A DNA stretch of 64,000 nucleotides from Limosilactobacillus panis. Lineage in GTDB: Bacteria > Bacillota > Bacilli > Lactobacillales > Lactobacillaceae. Position numbers and translations under genes: made by a program. The notes under the pieces were generated by a model. It was not told where the DNA came from and did not search any database. It saw only the letters and a list, made by a program, of their open reading frames with translations. This document shows positions 18,838 to 27,951 of the stretch, in pieces. Numbering within the stretch: the first letter of the stretch is position 1; each line of letters begins with the position of its first letter. The stretch is taken from NCBI RefSeq assembly GCF_019797825.1, contig NZ_CP081855.1, positions 124,001 to 188,000 of the forward strand, read 5' to 3'.

Positions 18838-19569
18838 GTGCAAAAAGTAGTTGTCGACCAGAGTTTCTGGGAAATCTTCCCAGATGCGCAGGTCAATATC
18901 CTATATGCAAACGGTATTGATAACCACAATGATCAGGCCAAGCTAACGGAGCGTCAGCAACTGTTGAAGGACGCCACCGCTGCGGCGGGTCAGTTTCTAA
19001 CGAACGAGACCTTCCGCCTGAACCCGGTTGTTGACCAGTGGCGGGGCGCCTTCCAGCAGTTTAAAAAGAAAAAGGGTGCCCGTTCTTCGATTGAGGCGCT
19101 GCTGAAACGGGTTAACCAGGGCCGCAACTTTGACCCGATTGACCCCCTAGTGGACGTGTATAACAGTGTTTCCCTGACTTATGGTGTCCCGGTGGGAATC
19201 GAGGACCGGGACAAAATTGCCGGTGACATGCACCTGGGCCAGGTTGATGGGGGTCAATCCTTCCAGCCGGTTGGGGCCGACGGGGATGAACCGACCCTGC
19301 CAGGTGAGGTTGCCTACTATGACGACCAGGGTGCTGTCTGCCGGTGTCTAAACTGGCGGGATGCCCAGCGGACAATGCTGACGGCGGATTCACAAAACAT
19401 TGTGGCCGTGATTGAAGCGGTCAATCCGGAGCAGTCGACCCGGGCCAATGAGGCAATGGAAGAACTAAGTAAGCTTATCAACCGCTACTTCAGTGTTCAG
19501 CCAAGCCCGGTTTTCCACCTGACGAAGGGCCAACCGGTTGCGGTTGTTCCAGATAGCATGACAAAATAA
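18838..19569 (+). CDS. B3/B4 tRNA-binding-domain protein
   Basis: A 243-residue stand-alone protein with the B3/4 fold found in the phenylalanyl-tRNA synthetase beta chain and related to trans-editing domains. Characteristic segments include QWRGAFQQFKKKKGARSSIEAL, DPLVDVYNSVSLTYGVPVG, GEVAYYDDQGAVCRCLNWRDAQRT and the C-terminal LINRYF. It may deacylate mis-charged tRNA or bind amino acids; this is inferred from the family. GTG 18838 is chosen because GAGGAG lies 9 bases upstream; an in-frame GTG at 18817 has no site. It ends at a strong terminator. Confidence 0.82.
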   Translation: MQKVVVDQSFWEIFPDAQVNILYANGIDNHNDQAKLTERQQLLKDATAAAGQFLTNETFRLNPVVDQWRGAFQQFKKKKGARSSIEALLKRVNQGRNFDPIDPLVDVYNSVSLTYGVPVGIEDRDKIAGDMHLGQVDGGQSFQPVGADGDEPTLPGEVAYYDDQGAVCRCLNWRDAQRTMLTADSQNIVAVIEAVNPEQSTRANEAMEELSKLINRYFSVQPSPVFHLTKGQPVAVVPDSMTK

Positions 19570-19626
19570 AATAAAGAGGCGCTCTAGTATTTTGATTTTT
19601 CCAAATACTAGAGCGCCTCTTTATTT
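19569..19626. terminator. Bidirectional terminator
   Basis: A perfect 24-bp stem, AAATAAAGAGGCGCTC... paired with ...GAGCGCCTCTTTATTT, around TGATTTTTCC. It separates the convergent B3/4 gene and the membrane-protein gene. Confidence 0.92.
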
Positions 19627-19636
19627 CCCGGGAAAT
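19623..19636. promoter_or_regulatory. Noc-binding site (NBS), exact match
   Basis: ATTTCCCGGGAAAT, identical over all 14 bases to the Noc-binding consensus established in Bacillus subtilis. It overlaps the stop of the minus-strand membrane-protein gene. One of four such motifs in this window, which also encodes Noc at 36317. Confidence 0.72.
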
Positions 19637-20040
19637 TATTTTTCCTTCCAGTAACGGGCATTTATCAATAACTGCTTAGAACGCTGGTCTGCTGGGCGGT
19701 AGCCGCGGTTGAACAGGTGCTTGAAGTACATCATATTGTACAGCAAGGCAAATGCCAGTGACGGCCATGGGAAATCTAAGAGCCAGTTCAAACCAAAGAA
19801 CATGGCAACTAGGGCGTAATCGATATCGAGGACAATCATCAGGATAAAGTTATAGTAGTCACCCCGGAAGAGGGCCGGAAACGGACCAAACCACAAGGTC
19901 GTCCATGAGACCCCCACCTTGGAGATGCGGATGTCACCTTGATCATTAACTATCTTTGCGTAATTTGGTGGTAAGGGGAGATTGTTTAAATTGAATGGGT
20001 TTTGACCGTTGTTATTGTTGTTGCCAAACGGGTTTTGCAT
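19636..20040 (-). CDS. Small integral membrane protein, DUF2628/HrgC-like
   Basis: A 134-residue protein with an Asn-rich N-terminus (NPFGNNNNNGQNPFN), then ISKVGVSWTTLWFGPFPALFRGDYYNF, which resembles the DUF2628/HrgC membrane family. Two to three hydrophobic helices follow, and the tail is RGYRPADQRSKQLL. Function unknown. The start is ATG at 20040 (AAAAGAG upstream); an upstream in-frame Met at 20097 would add an unlikely basic leader. Convergent with the B3/4 gene. Confidence 0.75.
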   Translation of the reverse strand: MQNPFGNNNNNGQNPFNLNNLPLPPNYAKIVNDQGDIRISKVGVSWTTLWFGPFPALFRGDYYNFILMIVLDIDYALVAMFFGLNWLLDFPWPSLAFALLYNMMYFKHLFNRGYRPADQRSKQLLINARYWKEK

Positions 20041-20103
20041 ATCTCTTTTCCACTTCTTTCTTATAGATATTAATGATAACACACTCGCCGAGGTCACACT
20101 AAT

Positions 20104-21495
20104 TTAATGCCGTAATGATAGCTTGACAATGGCTTCACAACGGGCAGTCTGCGGCATCATATCGATTGGCTGGATGTAATCAACGTGGTAGACACTGTTT
20201 AGCCGACGGAGGTTGCGGGCAAGCGATGCCATTCCACAGGAAACGTAGGCAAACTTGCGGGGCTTAACCTTGAGAATTTGCTTGATGAGGGCTTCATCTA
20301 GGCCCATCCGTGGCGGGTCAACAACGAGGGCATCAAACTGGTGTCCCTCGGCAAGCCACTTAGGCATCACGTCTTCGGCCTTGCCGACTTCGTAGTGGGC
20401 GTTTGTGATGCCGTTAAGCTTGGCATTGGCGTTAGCGTCGGCCACTGCTTCGGGGATGACCTCCATCCCCCGGACTTCCTTAACTCGGGAGGCAAGTGAC
20501 AGCCCGATTGTCCCAATCCCGGCGTAGGCATCGATCAACGTATCGTTCTTGTCGAGCTCCAGGGCCGCTGCTGCCTGTTCATAAAGGGTCTCCGTTTGTT
20601 CCGGGTTGAGCTGCAAAAATGACCGGGCAGAGAGCTTAAAGTCCAGTCCCATTAGGCTCTCGGTGATCGTTTCCTTACCGGCCAGGTGGATCATCTGATC
20701 ACCCCAGACCAGCGGTGTGTCGCCCGGATTGACGTTTTGCATTACGGAAATGATTTCTGGCAACTGGTCCTTAATTCCTGCTAGTAACTGGTGCTTGTGA
20801 ATCAGCTTAGGGGTATTGGTAATCAGGGTCAGCTGAATTTCACCGGTTGTCCAGGATTCGCGAACCACAACTGTCTTGATGATCCCGCTGTTGTGGTCCT
20901 CATCATAGACCGGGATTTGAAGGCCCTCAATTAGCTTAACGACCGTGTTGACAACTTTCATTGTCCGGGGCATTTGGACGGCACACTCCTGCATGTCAAC
21001 AATGTCGTGGCTATTGGGCTTATATAGGCCCGCAACCACGTGCCCGTCGACCATTCGAACCGGGAACTGGGCTTTGTTCCGGTAGTGGTACTGTTCCGGT
21101 GCAGCAATGGTTGGGCGCACTTCGTAGTTGCGGTAACCGTAGGGCTGGAATTTTTCCAGACTATCAATAACGACCTGGCGCTTAAACTTTAATTGCTCCG
21201 GGTAGGCCAAATTTTCTAGTTCGAAGCCACCAGCCACATTAGCATAGCTATCGCGGGGGGTTACACGATACTTGCTCTTTCTTCGGATCCGATGAATCTT
21301 GGCCTCAAGAAAACGGGGGTGAACTCTAGTGACCTCTGCCACGACCACTTCACCGGGCAGGGCCCCGGGAACGAAGCAGACCTTGTGCTTAAAATAACCA
21401 ATTCCGTGACCATTAATCCCCAGCCGCCGGATGGTCAGGGGAAAACGGTCGCTAACATTAACTTCAACTTGTGACGCAGCTTTATCTTTTGCCAT
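20104..21495 (-). CDS. 23S rRNA (uracil-5-)-methyltransferase, RlmD/RlmCD (TrmA superfamily)
   Basis: SAM-dependent enzyme making m5U in 23S rRNA. 463 residues: TRAM domain at about 10-68, central domain, then the methyltransferase fold with LIDAYAGIGTIGLSLA, FDALVVDPPRMGLDEALI and the catalytic cysteine in YVSCGMASLARNL. The usual [4Fe-4S] ligand block CGGC is replaced by AGGF (residues 88-91), and only the fourth cysteine (Cys171 in QECAVQ) remains, so the cluster is probably absent. ATG 21495 has TAAGGAG upstream. Confidence 0.88.
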   Translation of the reverse strand: MAKDKAASQVEVNVSDRFPLTIRRLGINGHGIGYFKHKVCFVPGALPGEVVVAEVTRVHPRFLEAKIHRIRRKSKYRVTPRDSYANVAGGFELENLAYPEQLKFKRQVVIDSLEKFQPYGYRNYEVRPTIAAPEQYHYRNKAQFPVRMVDGHVVAGLYKPNSHDIVDMQECAVQMPRTMKVVNTVVKLIEGLQIPVYDEDHNSGIIKTVVVRESWTTGEIQLTLITNTPKLIHKHQLLAGIKDQLPEIISVMQNVNPGDTPLVWGDQMIHLAGKETITESLMGLDFKLSARSFLQLNPEQTETLYEQAAAALELDKNDTLIDAYAGIGTIGLSLASRVKEVRGMEVIPEAVADANANAKLNGITNAHYEVGKAEDVMPKWLAEGHQFDALVVDPPRMGLDEALIKQILKVKPRKFAYVSCGMASLARNLRRLNSVYHVDYIQPIDMMPQTARCEAIVKLSLRH

Positions 21496-21721
21496 GCTTA
21501 CTCTCCTTATAGTAGTTTCTCTATTTTAGCACATCTCCCCGTTAAGAATGTGACGGCCGGCCCTGTATTGAAAGGGTGACTTTATAATCAAATCTTTGAA
21601 AATCATCTAATAATTTAAATAGTAACTAATAATTATTGCCGATTGGTGTCGCTCTTTACCAAAATATAGTAAAATGGCAATGTGAAATGTTGCATAAATT
21701 ATTATAAGGAAGTGACATGTC

Positions 21722-22297
21722 TTGAAGATTGCTGCAATTGCAGGATCCAACGCGAACCATTCATATAACCGAATGCTGTTAGAGTTTATTGCGAAAGACC
21801 TTCGCGATACTGATGATGTCGATGTGATTGACATTCGCAAGGTTCCCCTCTTTAACGAAAACTACAAAGGAAAGACGCCGAAAGTAGTTGCTGATATTGA
21901 CCGCCGGGTTGCCGCGGCCGATGCGGTAATTATTGCCAGTCCAGAATATAACCACTCGATCACCTCTGCTTTGAAGAGCATGATTGAATGGCTGTCATAC
22001 GAACTCCACCCACTAGAAGACAAGCCGGTAATGATTATCGGTGCGTCGACCCATGAGCAGGGTTCTTCCCGTTCCCAAGTTCAATTGCGGGATATCTTGA
22101 TCTCTCCTGGGGTCAATGCCCATGTCTTCCAAGGTGATGAATTCTTTATGAGCAACGTTGCAGATATGATTGATGAAAATGGCAATATCACTGATGAGGG
22201 GACAGTTAGTTTCCTTAATAAGTGCATTAGCGAGTTTAAGCCATACGCAGAAGCAATCAACGGGATGGTTGCTAAAAAGGAGGCGGCAAAGGACTAA
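21722..22297 (+). CDS. NADPH-dependent FMN reductase, flavodoxin-like
   Basis: Flavodoxin-fold NAD(P)H:FMN oxidoreductase of 191 residues. The FMN phosphate loop is AGSNANHSYNRMLLEF, the isoalloxazine contact is IIASPEYNHSITSALKSMIEWLSY, and IIGASTHEQGSSRSQVQLRDIL is typical of the family. It starts at TTG 21722, AAGGAAGTGA 7 bases upstream. An ATG at 21717 in another frame encodes only two codons and its TGA overlaps this TTG. The stop overlaps the next gene's start, so this is the first gene of the flavin operon. Confidence 0.88.
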   Translation: MKIAAIAGSNANHSYNRMLLEFIAKDLRDTDDVDVIDIRKVPLFNENYKGKTPKVVADIDRRVAAADAVIIASPEYNHSITSALKSMIEWLSYELHPLEDKPVMIIGASTHEQGSSRSQVQLRDILISPGVNAHVFQGDEFFMSNVADMIDENGNITDEGTVSFLNKCISEFKPYAEAINGMVAKKEAAKD

Positions 22298-23532
22298 TGA
22301 AGATTTTAGCTTTAGTCGGGACCAACGCAAACTTCTCATACAACCGGATCTTACTTAAGTTTATGAAGAAGCACTTTAAGCAAATGGCCGACATTGAAAT
22401 TTATGAAATTAGCAAGCTCCCCGCCTTTAGTGTGGACGTTCCGCTGGAAGAACAGACCGAGGTCTGGAAGTTAAAGCAAAAGGTTAAGGCCGCTGACGGG
22501 GTCGTGTTCTCAACACCAGAATATGACCACGGGATTCCGGCCGCACTGAAGAGTGCCACGGAATGGCTTTCTTATCATACTGAAGTACTAAAGCACAAGC
22601 CAGTCATGGTCGTGGGGGTTTCTTATGGTCGTCAAGCATCTGCCCGCTCCCAAGTCCAGATGCGGCAAATCCTGATTTCACCGGACTGTGATGCTAACTT
22701 ATTACCCGGCAACGAAGTATTAATTGGTGGGGCTAGCCGCGTATTTTCTAAAGATGGCCGTCTGATCAATGAAGACATGCGCGACAACCTAGAAAAGTGC
22801 TTTACTAACTTTATTCAGTATATTCAGGTATTCAAAAACATCGATGAGGAGGAAGTTCAGATGCCAATCAAACGCCCAAAGATTAGCGATGCCTATATTA
22901 ATTTCCCAACGGGTCGCCTATCATTAAAAGAAGTTCAACAAATTTTCAGTACAATTCCATTTGAGATTGACTTGGTTGATAGTTCTGACCGCTTTGCCTG
23001 GTACTCGGACAAGCCAAACCGGGAACACGTCCGGAGCGTGGCTTCCTTAAATGAACCAATTACTGAGTGCCACCCACCGAAGGCTGTACCGATTGTCACC
23101 AAGATTATCAACAGTTTCCGTGACGGTGAGAAGGACGTCGTTACCCGTCCACTGTGGATGAACGGCCACCGTTCACTAATCCAATACTATGCCCTGCGTG
23201 ACATTGACGGCCACTACCTGGGAACCATTGAGTTCACGGGAAGTGTTGAATACATCCTTAACCTCTTCGAAAACGGTGCCTGGGACAACAAGCCAGACGC
23301 CACGACTGGTGCTTCTAAGCACGACGATACTAACGAAGCTGCTAGTGAGACGGTTGACGCTTCAACCGGGGCATCCGAAACGGGTAATGACGATGCCGAC
23401 AATGCTTCAGTAGAGAAAACGGCACCAGTCCAAGCCGACGATAGTGACGCCACTTCTGCAGCTTCAGAAAGCGGTAGTGTTGACGCTGACGACGAAAGTG
23501 CGGACGCCACGACTGGTGCTTCCGAAAACTAG
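22297..23532 (+). CDS. FMN reductase-PAS fusion with C-terminal ApbE flavinylation motifs
   Basis: 411-residue cytosolic redox protein in three parts. (1) 1-180: flavodoxin-like FMN reductase (TNANFSYNRILLKF, VFSTPEYDHGIPAALKSATEWLSY), paralogous to the upstream gene. (2) About 190-325: a PAS domain of the DUF438 C-terminal type (ITECHPPKAV, YALRDIDGHYLGTIEF). (3) 330-411: an acidic Ala/Ser/Thr/Asp-rich tail carrying DATTGAS (334-340), DASTGAS (354-360), a decayed DATSAAS (384-390) and DATTGAS (403-409). These match the D-x-x-T-G-A-S/T motif to whose Thr ApbE attaches FMN. The apbE gene follows 9 bases later. Function inferred: a multi-FMN electron carrier. Confidence 0.85.
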   Translation: MKILALVGTNANFSYNRILLKFMKKHFKQMADIEIYEISKLPAFSVDVPLEEQTEVWKLKQKVKAADGVVFSTPEYDHGIPAALKSATEWLSYHTEVLKHKPVMVVGVSYGRQASARSQVQMRQILISPDCDANLLPGNEVLIGGASRVFSKDGRLINEDMRDNLEKCFTNFIQYIQVFKNIDEEEVQMPIKRPKISDAYINFPTGRLSLKEVQQIFSTIPFEIDLVDSSDRFAWYSDKPNREHVRSVASLNEPITECHPPKAVPIVTKIINSFRDGEKDVVTRPLWMNGHRSLIQYYALRDIDGHYLGTIEFTGSVEYILNLFENGAWDNKPDATTGASKHDDTNEAASETVDASTGASETGNDDADNASVEKTAPVQADDSDATSAASESGSVDADDESADATTGASEN

Positions 23533-23541
23533 GAATGCACG

Positions 23542-24465
23542 ATGGCAAGCGAGTTAATGGCCCAACGGCATAGTATGGTCCACCATGCTCTTGGTACCAA
23601 GATTGTCTTAACGGTTTACGGTGACCAGTATTTCCCAATCCTTAGTAAGTCGATGAAACTAATTGACGGCTACGAGGACCGCTTGACGGTTAACCGGCCG
23701 GTTTCTGAGGTCATGTCGGTCAACCAGGCTGCCGGTAAGACACCGAAGTTGGTTTCACAGTCGACCTACGACCTCATCAAATTAGCAGTTCACTACAGCC
23801 GGGAGAACTTTGGCTTTAACGCCTTGATTGGGCCCCTCGTCAAGCTGTGGAAGATTGGTTTTAGCGGGGCCAATGTGCCCAGTGATGCCGCGATTAAGGA
23901 CCGTCTGCGGTTGATTGACCCTTACCAGGTCCTACTCGACGATGAGAACCGGACGGTATACCTGGAACAGTCGGGGATGGAACTCGACTTAGGCGGGATC
24001 GCCAAGGGTTACATTGCGGACCGTCTGCGTGACTACTGGCAAAGCGCCGGGGTGCCGGCAGGAATCATTGACCTAGGCGGCAACCTCCTCTTTGTGGGAA
24101 AATCGCCCCGTCGTCCGGATGGCCAGTGGATCATTGGTGTTCAAGACCCCCAACTAAAGCGGGGGCAGAACATGGAGACGGTTCGCCAGTCCGCATGCTC
24201 GGCGGTTACCTCGGGAATTTATGAACGCTTCTTGGTGAAAAATGGCAAGCGTTACCACCACTTGCTGGACCCGCGGACTGGTTATCCCTTGGAAACGGAC
24301 CTGAATAGTGTGACGGTCTTTACAGACCGGTCCGTACTGGGGGAAGTGGAGGCTAAACGGCTCTTCTTCAACGAGGAACCAGTTGCCGGCTGGGAAGAAC
24401 AACCGGGTAACCGGGGAGCTGTTTTTATCCATAATGACGAGCATATCGTAAACGTCAATATTTAA
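23542..24465 (+). CDS. apbE: FAD:protein FMN transferase (ApbE family), cytosolic form
   Basis: Transfers FMN from FAD to a Thr of target proteins. 307 residues with family motifs: VNQAAGK, FNALIGPLVKLWKIG, the FAD site ELDLGGIAKGYIADRL, GIIDLGGNLLFVG, SACSAVTSGIYERF and the Mg-binding HHLLDPRTGYPLETDLNSVTV. It has no signal peptide or lipobox, unlike exported ApbE proteins, so its target should be cytosolic. The gene just upstream encodes a protein with three flavinylation motifs and is the obvious substrate. ATG 23542 follows AGGAATG. Confidence 0.93.
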   Translation: MASELMAQRHSMVHHALGTKIVLTVYGDQYFPILSKSMKLIDGYEDRLTVNRPVSEVMSVNQAAGKTPKLVSQSTYDLIKLAVHYSRENFGFNALIGPLVKLWKIGFSGANVPSDAAIKDRLRLIDPYQVLLDDENRTVYLEQSGMELDLGGIAKGYIADRLRDYWQSAGVPAGIIDLGGNLLFVGKSPRRPDGQWIIGVQDPQLKRGQNMETVRQSACSAVTSGIYERFLVKNGKRYHHLLDPRTGYPLETDLNSVTVFTDRSVLGEVEAKRLFFNEEPVAGWEEQPGNRGAVFIHNDEHIVNVNI

Positions 24466-24469
24466 AAAA

Positions 24470-26304
24470 ATAGAGGCTGGGAATTAACTATTAATTCTTG
24501 GTTCTCTAACAGTAAAATCCGGACTATAATTTTTGATCGATTCAAAAATCATAGTCCGGATTTTAAATTATTTATAAAATTAGTCGCCAATCGACTAATT
24601 GATTGACCAAATTTCGTTAGATTTAATGCCATCAAGGCTAGCCCAATGTCATTTTCCACAGCCCGTTGTCCGCGTAGATGAGTTCGGCGTATGCCAAAAT
24701 CCCTCTTCATGTGACCAAAGACTGGCTCAACGTCGAACTTTCGTCGACGATAAATTGCCTTGCCTTCGTCACTTGAGAGGGTTGCTTTTACTTTAGCCTT
24801 GTAATAATTCCACGTTGGGTTAACCTGCATATAGCGTTGCCGACCACTTGGTGTTTTTGCCAACTCATCCAATTGTTCTGACAGTTGGTGCTTATCCGCT
24901 CGGTAGAGTTTGAAATCACGTTCGAAACCATATTTATCGGTTCGCCTACTATACCGATAAAAGCTAAAGCGAACTCCTAAATGATCGATGTAGTAATCAT
25001 CTTCGGCATTATACTGCCAATTTTGTGATTTAGTTGGATCGTTTTTAAATTTATGTTTCTGTTCCTTTTGATAAGTTGTGTATGGAATAACAGGCTGCTT
25101 TTCAAACTGATCAAGAATCATTGTGTAATTGTACTCACTACCATAACCGGCATCGGCAACGATATGCTTAAAGAAATCTAAAGCATGAAACTGGGTAAGG
25201 AATGGCACTAAGGTCCTGGTGTCAGTTGGATTTGAAAAGAGCCCGTAATCAAGGACAAATTGCTTATGTGTAGCGATTTGCAGGTTATAGCCGGGCTTTA
25301 ACTCCCGATTCATCATCGGATCTTCCTTCATACACATAAAAGTCGCATCATGATCAGTCTTGGAATAGCTATTACGACCTTGGAAGATATCTTCGGCACG
25401 TTCATACTTTTTGGCACGCGGAATTAGGTCGTTGCTTAATTGATGGCGAAGTTTTTTTAGAAAACGACGGCGCCGTTTTCTAACTGAACCACCTTTGATG
25501 ATTTTTGGTTCTTGCTTAATCTCTTCATCTAACTTAGTGATTTTCTCCGCAAGTTCTTGTTCCATTACTTCCATGCCTTCGGCAGAAGTAACCAGCTCGG
25601 GTGCCATTTCTTGCACCACTTGTTTTTCTACTAGTTCCTCATAAAGCTTACTCGTCTTTTCTCTTAACTTAGCGTGATACTTTTCAACTGCCCGTCGCCA
25701 AGTAAATGAATATTTATTGGCATCGGCTTCTACCTTGGTCCCATCGATAAAAACTGCATCATTTTGAATTAGTCCGTGATCTTTCAAAGCCATGGTAAAG
25801 TAAACAAAGGCATGTTTAATTAGCTTACTAGCGTGCTGACTGCGTCGAAAGTTATTAATGGTATGGTAGCTATAAGCATAATCATGAGCTAACCAACGCA
25901 TTGGCAGGTTCTCATCCAACATCATTTCAATCTTTCTTCCAGAATAAGTTTGACGTGCGTAGGCAAACAAGAGAATCTTAAGCATAATTGCTGGATGCGA
26001 TGAAGGGCGGCCGGTAGCCGCTCCTGAATCTTCTAATAGCACATTTTGTGGAATCGAGTCGACAAAATCACTAATTAGCCGCGCAATATGATTTTGTGGT
26101 AAATCATAGTTATAGCTTAGTACGAATTCGGTTTGTCCTATGGTATAATTTTGATACATGAAAATCGCTCCTTTGGGTTGTTTTGTGGTAATTACATCAT
26201 ATCAGGAACGATTTCCTGTGTACATAAAAACCGGATGATGAATTGTTCAAAAAATTCATCATCCGGTTTTTGCTTTGGACTAGGAGTTTTTTCCCAGCCT
26301 CTAT
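24470..26304 (-). mobile_element. IS1182-family insertion sequence
   Basis: The transposase gene is bracketed by the inverted repeat ATAGAGGCTGGGAA (24470-24483) and its complement (26291-26304). Each end carries a strong hairpin: AAAATCCGGACTAT.../...ATAGTCCGGATTTT (about 24514-24565) and AAAAACCGGATGATGAAT.../...ATTCATCATCCGGTTTTT (about 26226-26272), which would block transcription entering or leaving. No target duplication is evident. It lies directly after the apbE stop. Confidence 0.85.
24549..26159 (-). CDS. IS1182-family transposase
   Basis: Intact 536-residue DDE transposase. The N-terminal domain (SHPAIMLKILLFAYARQTYSGRKIE, NLPMRWLA, SYHTINNFRR) is diagnostic of IS1182/IS5-like transposases. 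The catalytic core has FIDGTKVEADANKYSF (first Asp), VADAGYGSEYNY (second Asp) and the C-terminal region RRRKFDVEPVFGHMKRDFG with the catalytic Glu. A lysine-rich coiled-coil insertion (about 165-250) lies in the core, as is usual. No frameshifts are visible, so it is potentially active. It starts at ATG 26159. Confidence 0.93.
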   Translation of the reverse strand: MYQNYTIGQTEFVLSYNYDLPQNHIARLISDFVDSIPQNVLLEDSGAATGRPSSHPAIMLKILLFAYARQTYSGRKIEMMLDENLPMRWLAHDYAYSYHTINNFRRSQHASKLIKHAFVYFTMALKDHGLIQNDAVFIDGTKVEADANKYSFTWRRAVEKYHAKLREKTSKLYEELVEKQVVQEMAPELVTSAEGMEVMEQELAEKITKLDEEIKQEPKIIKGGSVRKRRRRFLKKLRHQLSNDLIPRAKKYERAEDIFQGRNSYSKTDHDATFMCMKEDPMMNRELKPGYNLQIATHKQFVLDYGLFSNPTDTRTLVPFLTQFHALDFFKHIVADAGYGSEYNYTMILDQFEKQPVIPYTTYQKEQKHKFKNDPTKSQNWQYNAEDDYYIDHLGVRFSFYRYSRRTDKYGFERDFKLYRADKHQLSEQLDELAKTPSGRQRYMQVNPTWNYYKAKVKATLSSDEGKAIYRRRKFDVEPVFGHMKRDFGIRRTHLRGQRAVENDIGLALMALNLTKFGQSISRLATNFINNLKSGL

Positions 26305-26420
26305 TACGTTTCTTAAAGGTGAGATAAATTTTTCTTATAAAACATTTAAAGAAATCCTTGCCAAATAAGAAAAAATATAATAATATCATAATCAATATCA
26401 AACACGAAATGCATTTTAAG

Positions 26421-26616
26421 TAGGTTACCAGAGAAGCTGCGGGTGGTGCGAGCAGTTAACCGAAACTCCGGTGCAGTTAAATTTGTGGGCGGGTAATGCC
26501 GCACGGCTGGTGGCCGTTATCCATCATGAGGGTGACTATTGAGGTCAAACTTGGGTGGTACCGCGGAACTAGAGCCATTTCGTCCCAAAATATTTGAGGA
26601 TGGAATGGCTCTTTTA
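26421..26616 (+). promoter_or_regulatory. T-box riboswitch upstream of serS
   Basis: The antiterminator T-box sequence TTGGGTGGTACCGCGG lies at about 26551-26566, followed by the terminator hairpin AGAGCCATT.../...AATGGCTCTTTTA (26571-26616). The Stem I apical part GCTGCGGGTGGTGCGAGCAG is at about 26436-26455. An AAGTA loop on the 5' side and GAAACTCC on the 3' side flank the specifier; TCC (26467-26469, Ser) is the likely specifier codon given the downstream gene. Uncharged tRNA-Ser would promote read-through. Confidence 0.92.
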
Positions 26617-26633
26617 TATTCGGAGGTAGAATT

Positions 26634-27932
26634 ATGTTAGATATTAAGAAGATGCGTCAAGACCCAGATTTCTACAAGAAGAAATTAGCCACCCGTGGCG
26701 TTAAGTCGGAAGAAATTGATGAAGTCCTTGACCTTGATAAGAAGAGGCGTGACCTTCTGCAAAAGACCGAAGCCCTGAAGGCCCAACGGAACGAAGCCTC
26801 CGAAAAGATCGGTGAAGCCAAGAAGAAGGGTGAAAATGCTGACGAAGCAATTGCCCAAACGCGTAAGCTGGGTGCCGATATCAAGGAACTCGACAAGAAG
26901 GTCGACGCCAATGACGAGAAGCTGCACGACTTGCTGGCTGGAATTCCTAACATCCCTCATGATGACGTGCCAGTTAGCCTGACGGAAGAAGGGGCGACTG
27001 AATTACGGAAGGTCGGAACCATCCGTAAATTTGACTTCGAACCAAAGCACCACTGGGACATTGGGACTAACCTGGGGATTCTGGACTTTGACCGGGCCCA
27101 CAAGGTATCTGGTGCACGGTTTGTTTACTACCTTGGTTTAGGTGCCCAACTGGAACGGGCTGTTTACAATTTCATGCTGGACGAACACATGAAGGACGGC
27201 TACACCGAAGTTTTGCCACCATACATCGTGAACGCTGCATCGATGTACGGAACTGGTCAATATCCAAAGTTCCGTGACTCTGTTTACCGGGTTAACGGGG
27301 AAGATATGACCTTGATTCCAACTGCCGAAGTGCCCTTGACCAACTACCTGCGTGGTGAAGTCATCCCAACTGAAGAGCTACCAGTATACGTCACTGCTTT
27401 ATCGCCTTGCTTCCGTTCTGAAGCCGGGGCCGCTGGCCGTGACACCCGTGGCCTGATTCGGATGCACCAATTCAACAAGGTTGAAATGGTTAAGTACACC
27501 AAGGCCGAAGATTCATGGGATGAACTTGAAAAGATGACCGCTAACGGTGAAAACATCTTGAAGAAGTTGAATATTCCATACCACGTTATCACCTTAACTA
27601 CTGGTGATATGAGTTTCACGGCAGCGATGACCCACGATATCGAACTGTGGATGCCTGCTCAGAACAAGTACCGTGAAGTATCGAGTTGTTCTAACTGTAC
27701 CGACTTCCAAGCTCGGCGGATGCACACCCAATACCGGGACGAAAACGGCAACCTGCAATACGTTCACACCCTGAACGGTTCTGGTTTGGCTGTTGGCCGG
27801 ACCGTTGCCGCCATCCTGGAAAACTACCAAAACGAAGATGGTTCTGTAACGATTCCAGATGTCTTAGTACCATACATGCACGGGGTAACTAAGATTACCA
27901 AGGAAAACGCCGTTCCATTCCGTAATAAGTAA
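26634..27932 (+). CDS. serS: Serine--tRNA ligase
   Basis: Class II aminoacyl-tRNA synthetase charging tRNA-Ser (and tRNA-Sec where present). 432 residues: N-terminal antiparallel coiled-coil arm (about 30-100, rich in Lys/Glu/Ala), motif 2 [22 protein letters not shown] and motif 3 [15 protein letters not shown]. The GTGQYPKF and [10 protein letters not shown] stretches contact the adenylate. The start ATG 26634 follows GGAGG. Controlled by the T-box leader; followed by a terminator at 27952. Confidence 0.97.
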   Translation: MLDIKKMRQDPDFYKKKLATRGVKSEEIDEVLDLDKKRRDLLQKTEALKAQRNEASEKIGEAKKKGENADEAIAQTRKLGADIKELDKKVDANDEKLHDLLAGIPNIPHDDVPVSLTEEGATELRKVGTIRKFDFEPKHHWDIGTNLGILDFDRAHKVSGARFVYYLGLGAQLERAVYNFMLDEHMKDGYTEVLPPYIVNAASMYGTGQYPKFRDSVYRVNGEDMTLIPTAEVPLTNYLRGEVIPTEELPVYVTALSPCFRSEAGAAGRDTRGLIRMHQFNKVEMVKYTKAEDSWDELEKMTANGENILKKLNIPYHVITLTTGDMSFTAAMTHDIELWMPAQNKYREVSSCSNCTDFQARRMHTQYRDENGNLQYVHTLNGSGLAVGRTVAAILENYQNEDGSVTIPDVLVPYMHGVTKITKENAVPFRNK

Positions 27933-27951
27933 TGCTTTAATATGATTAACA

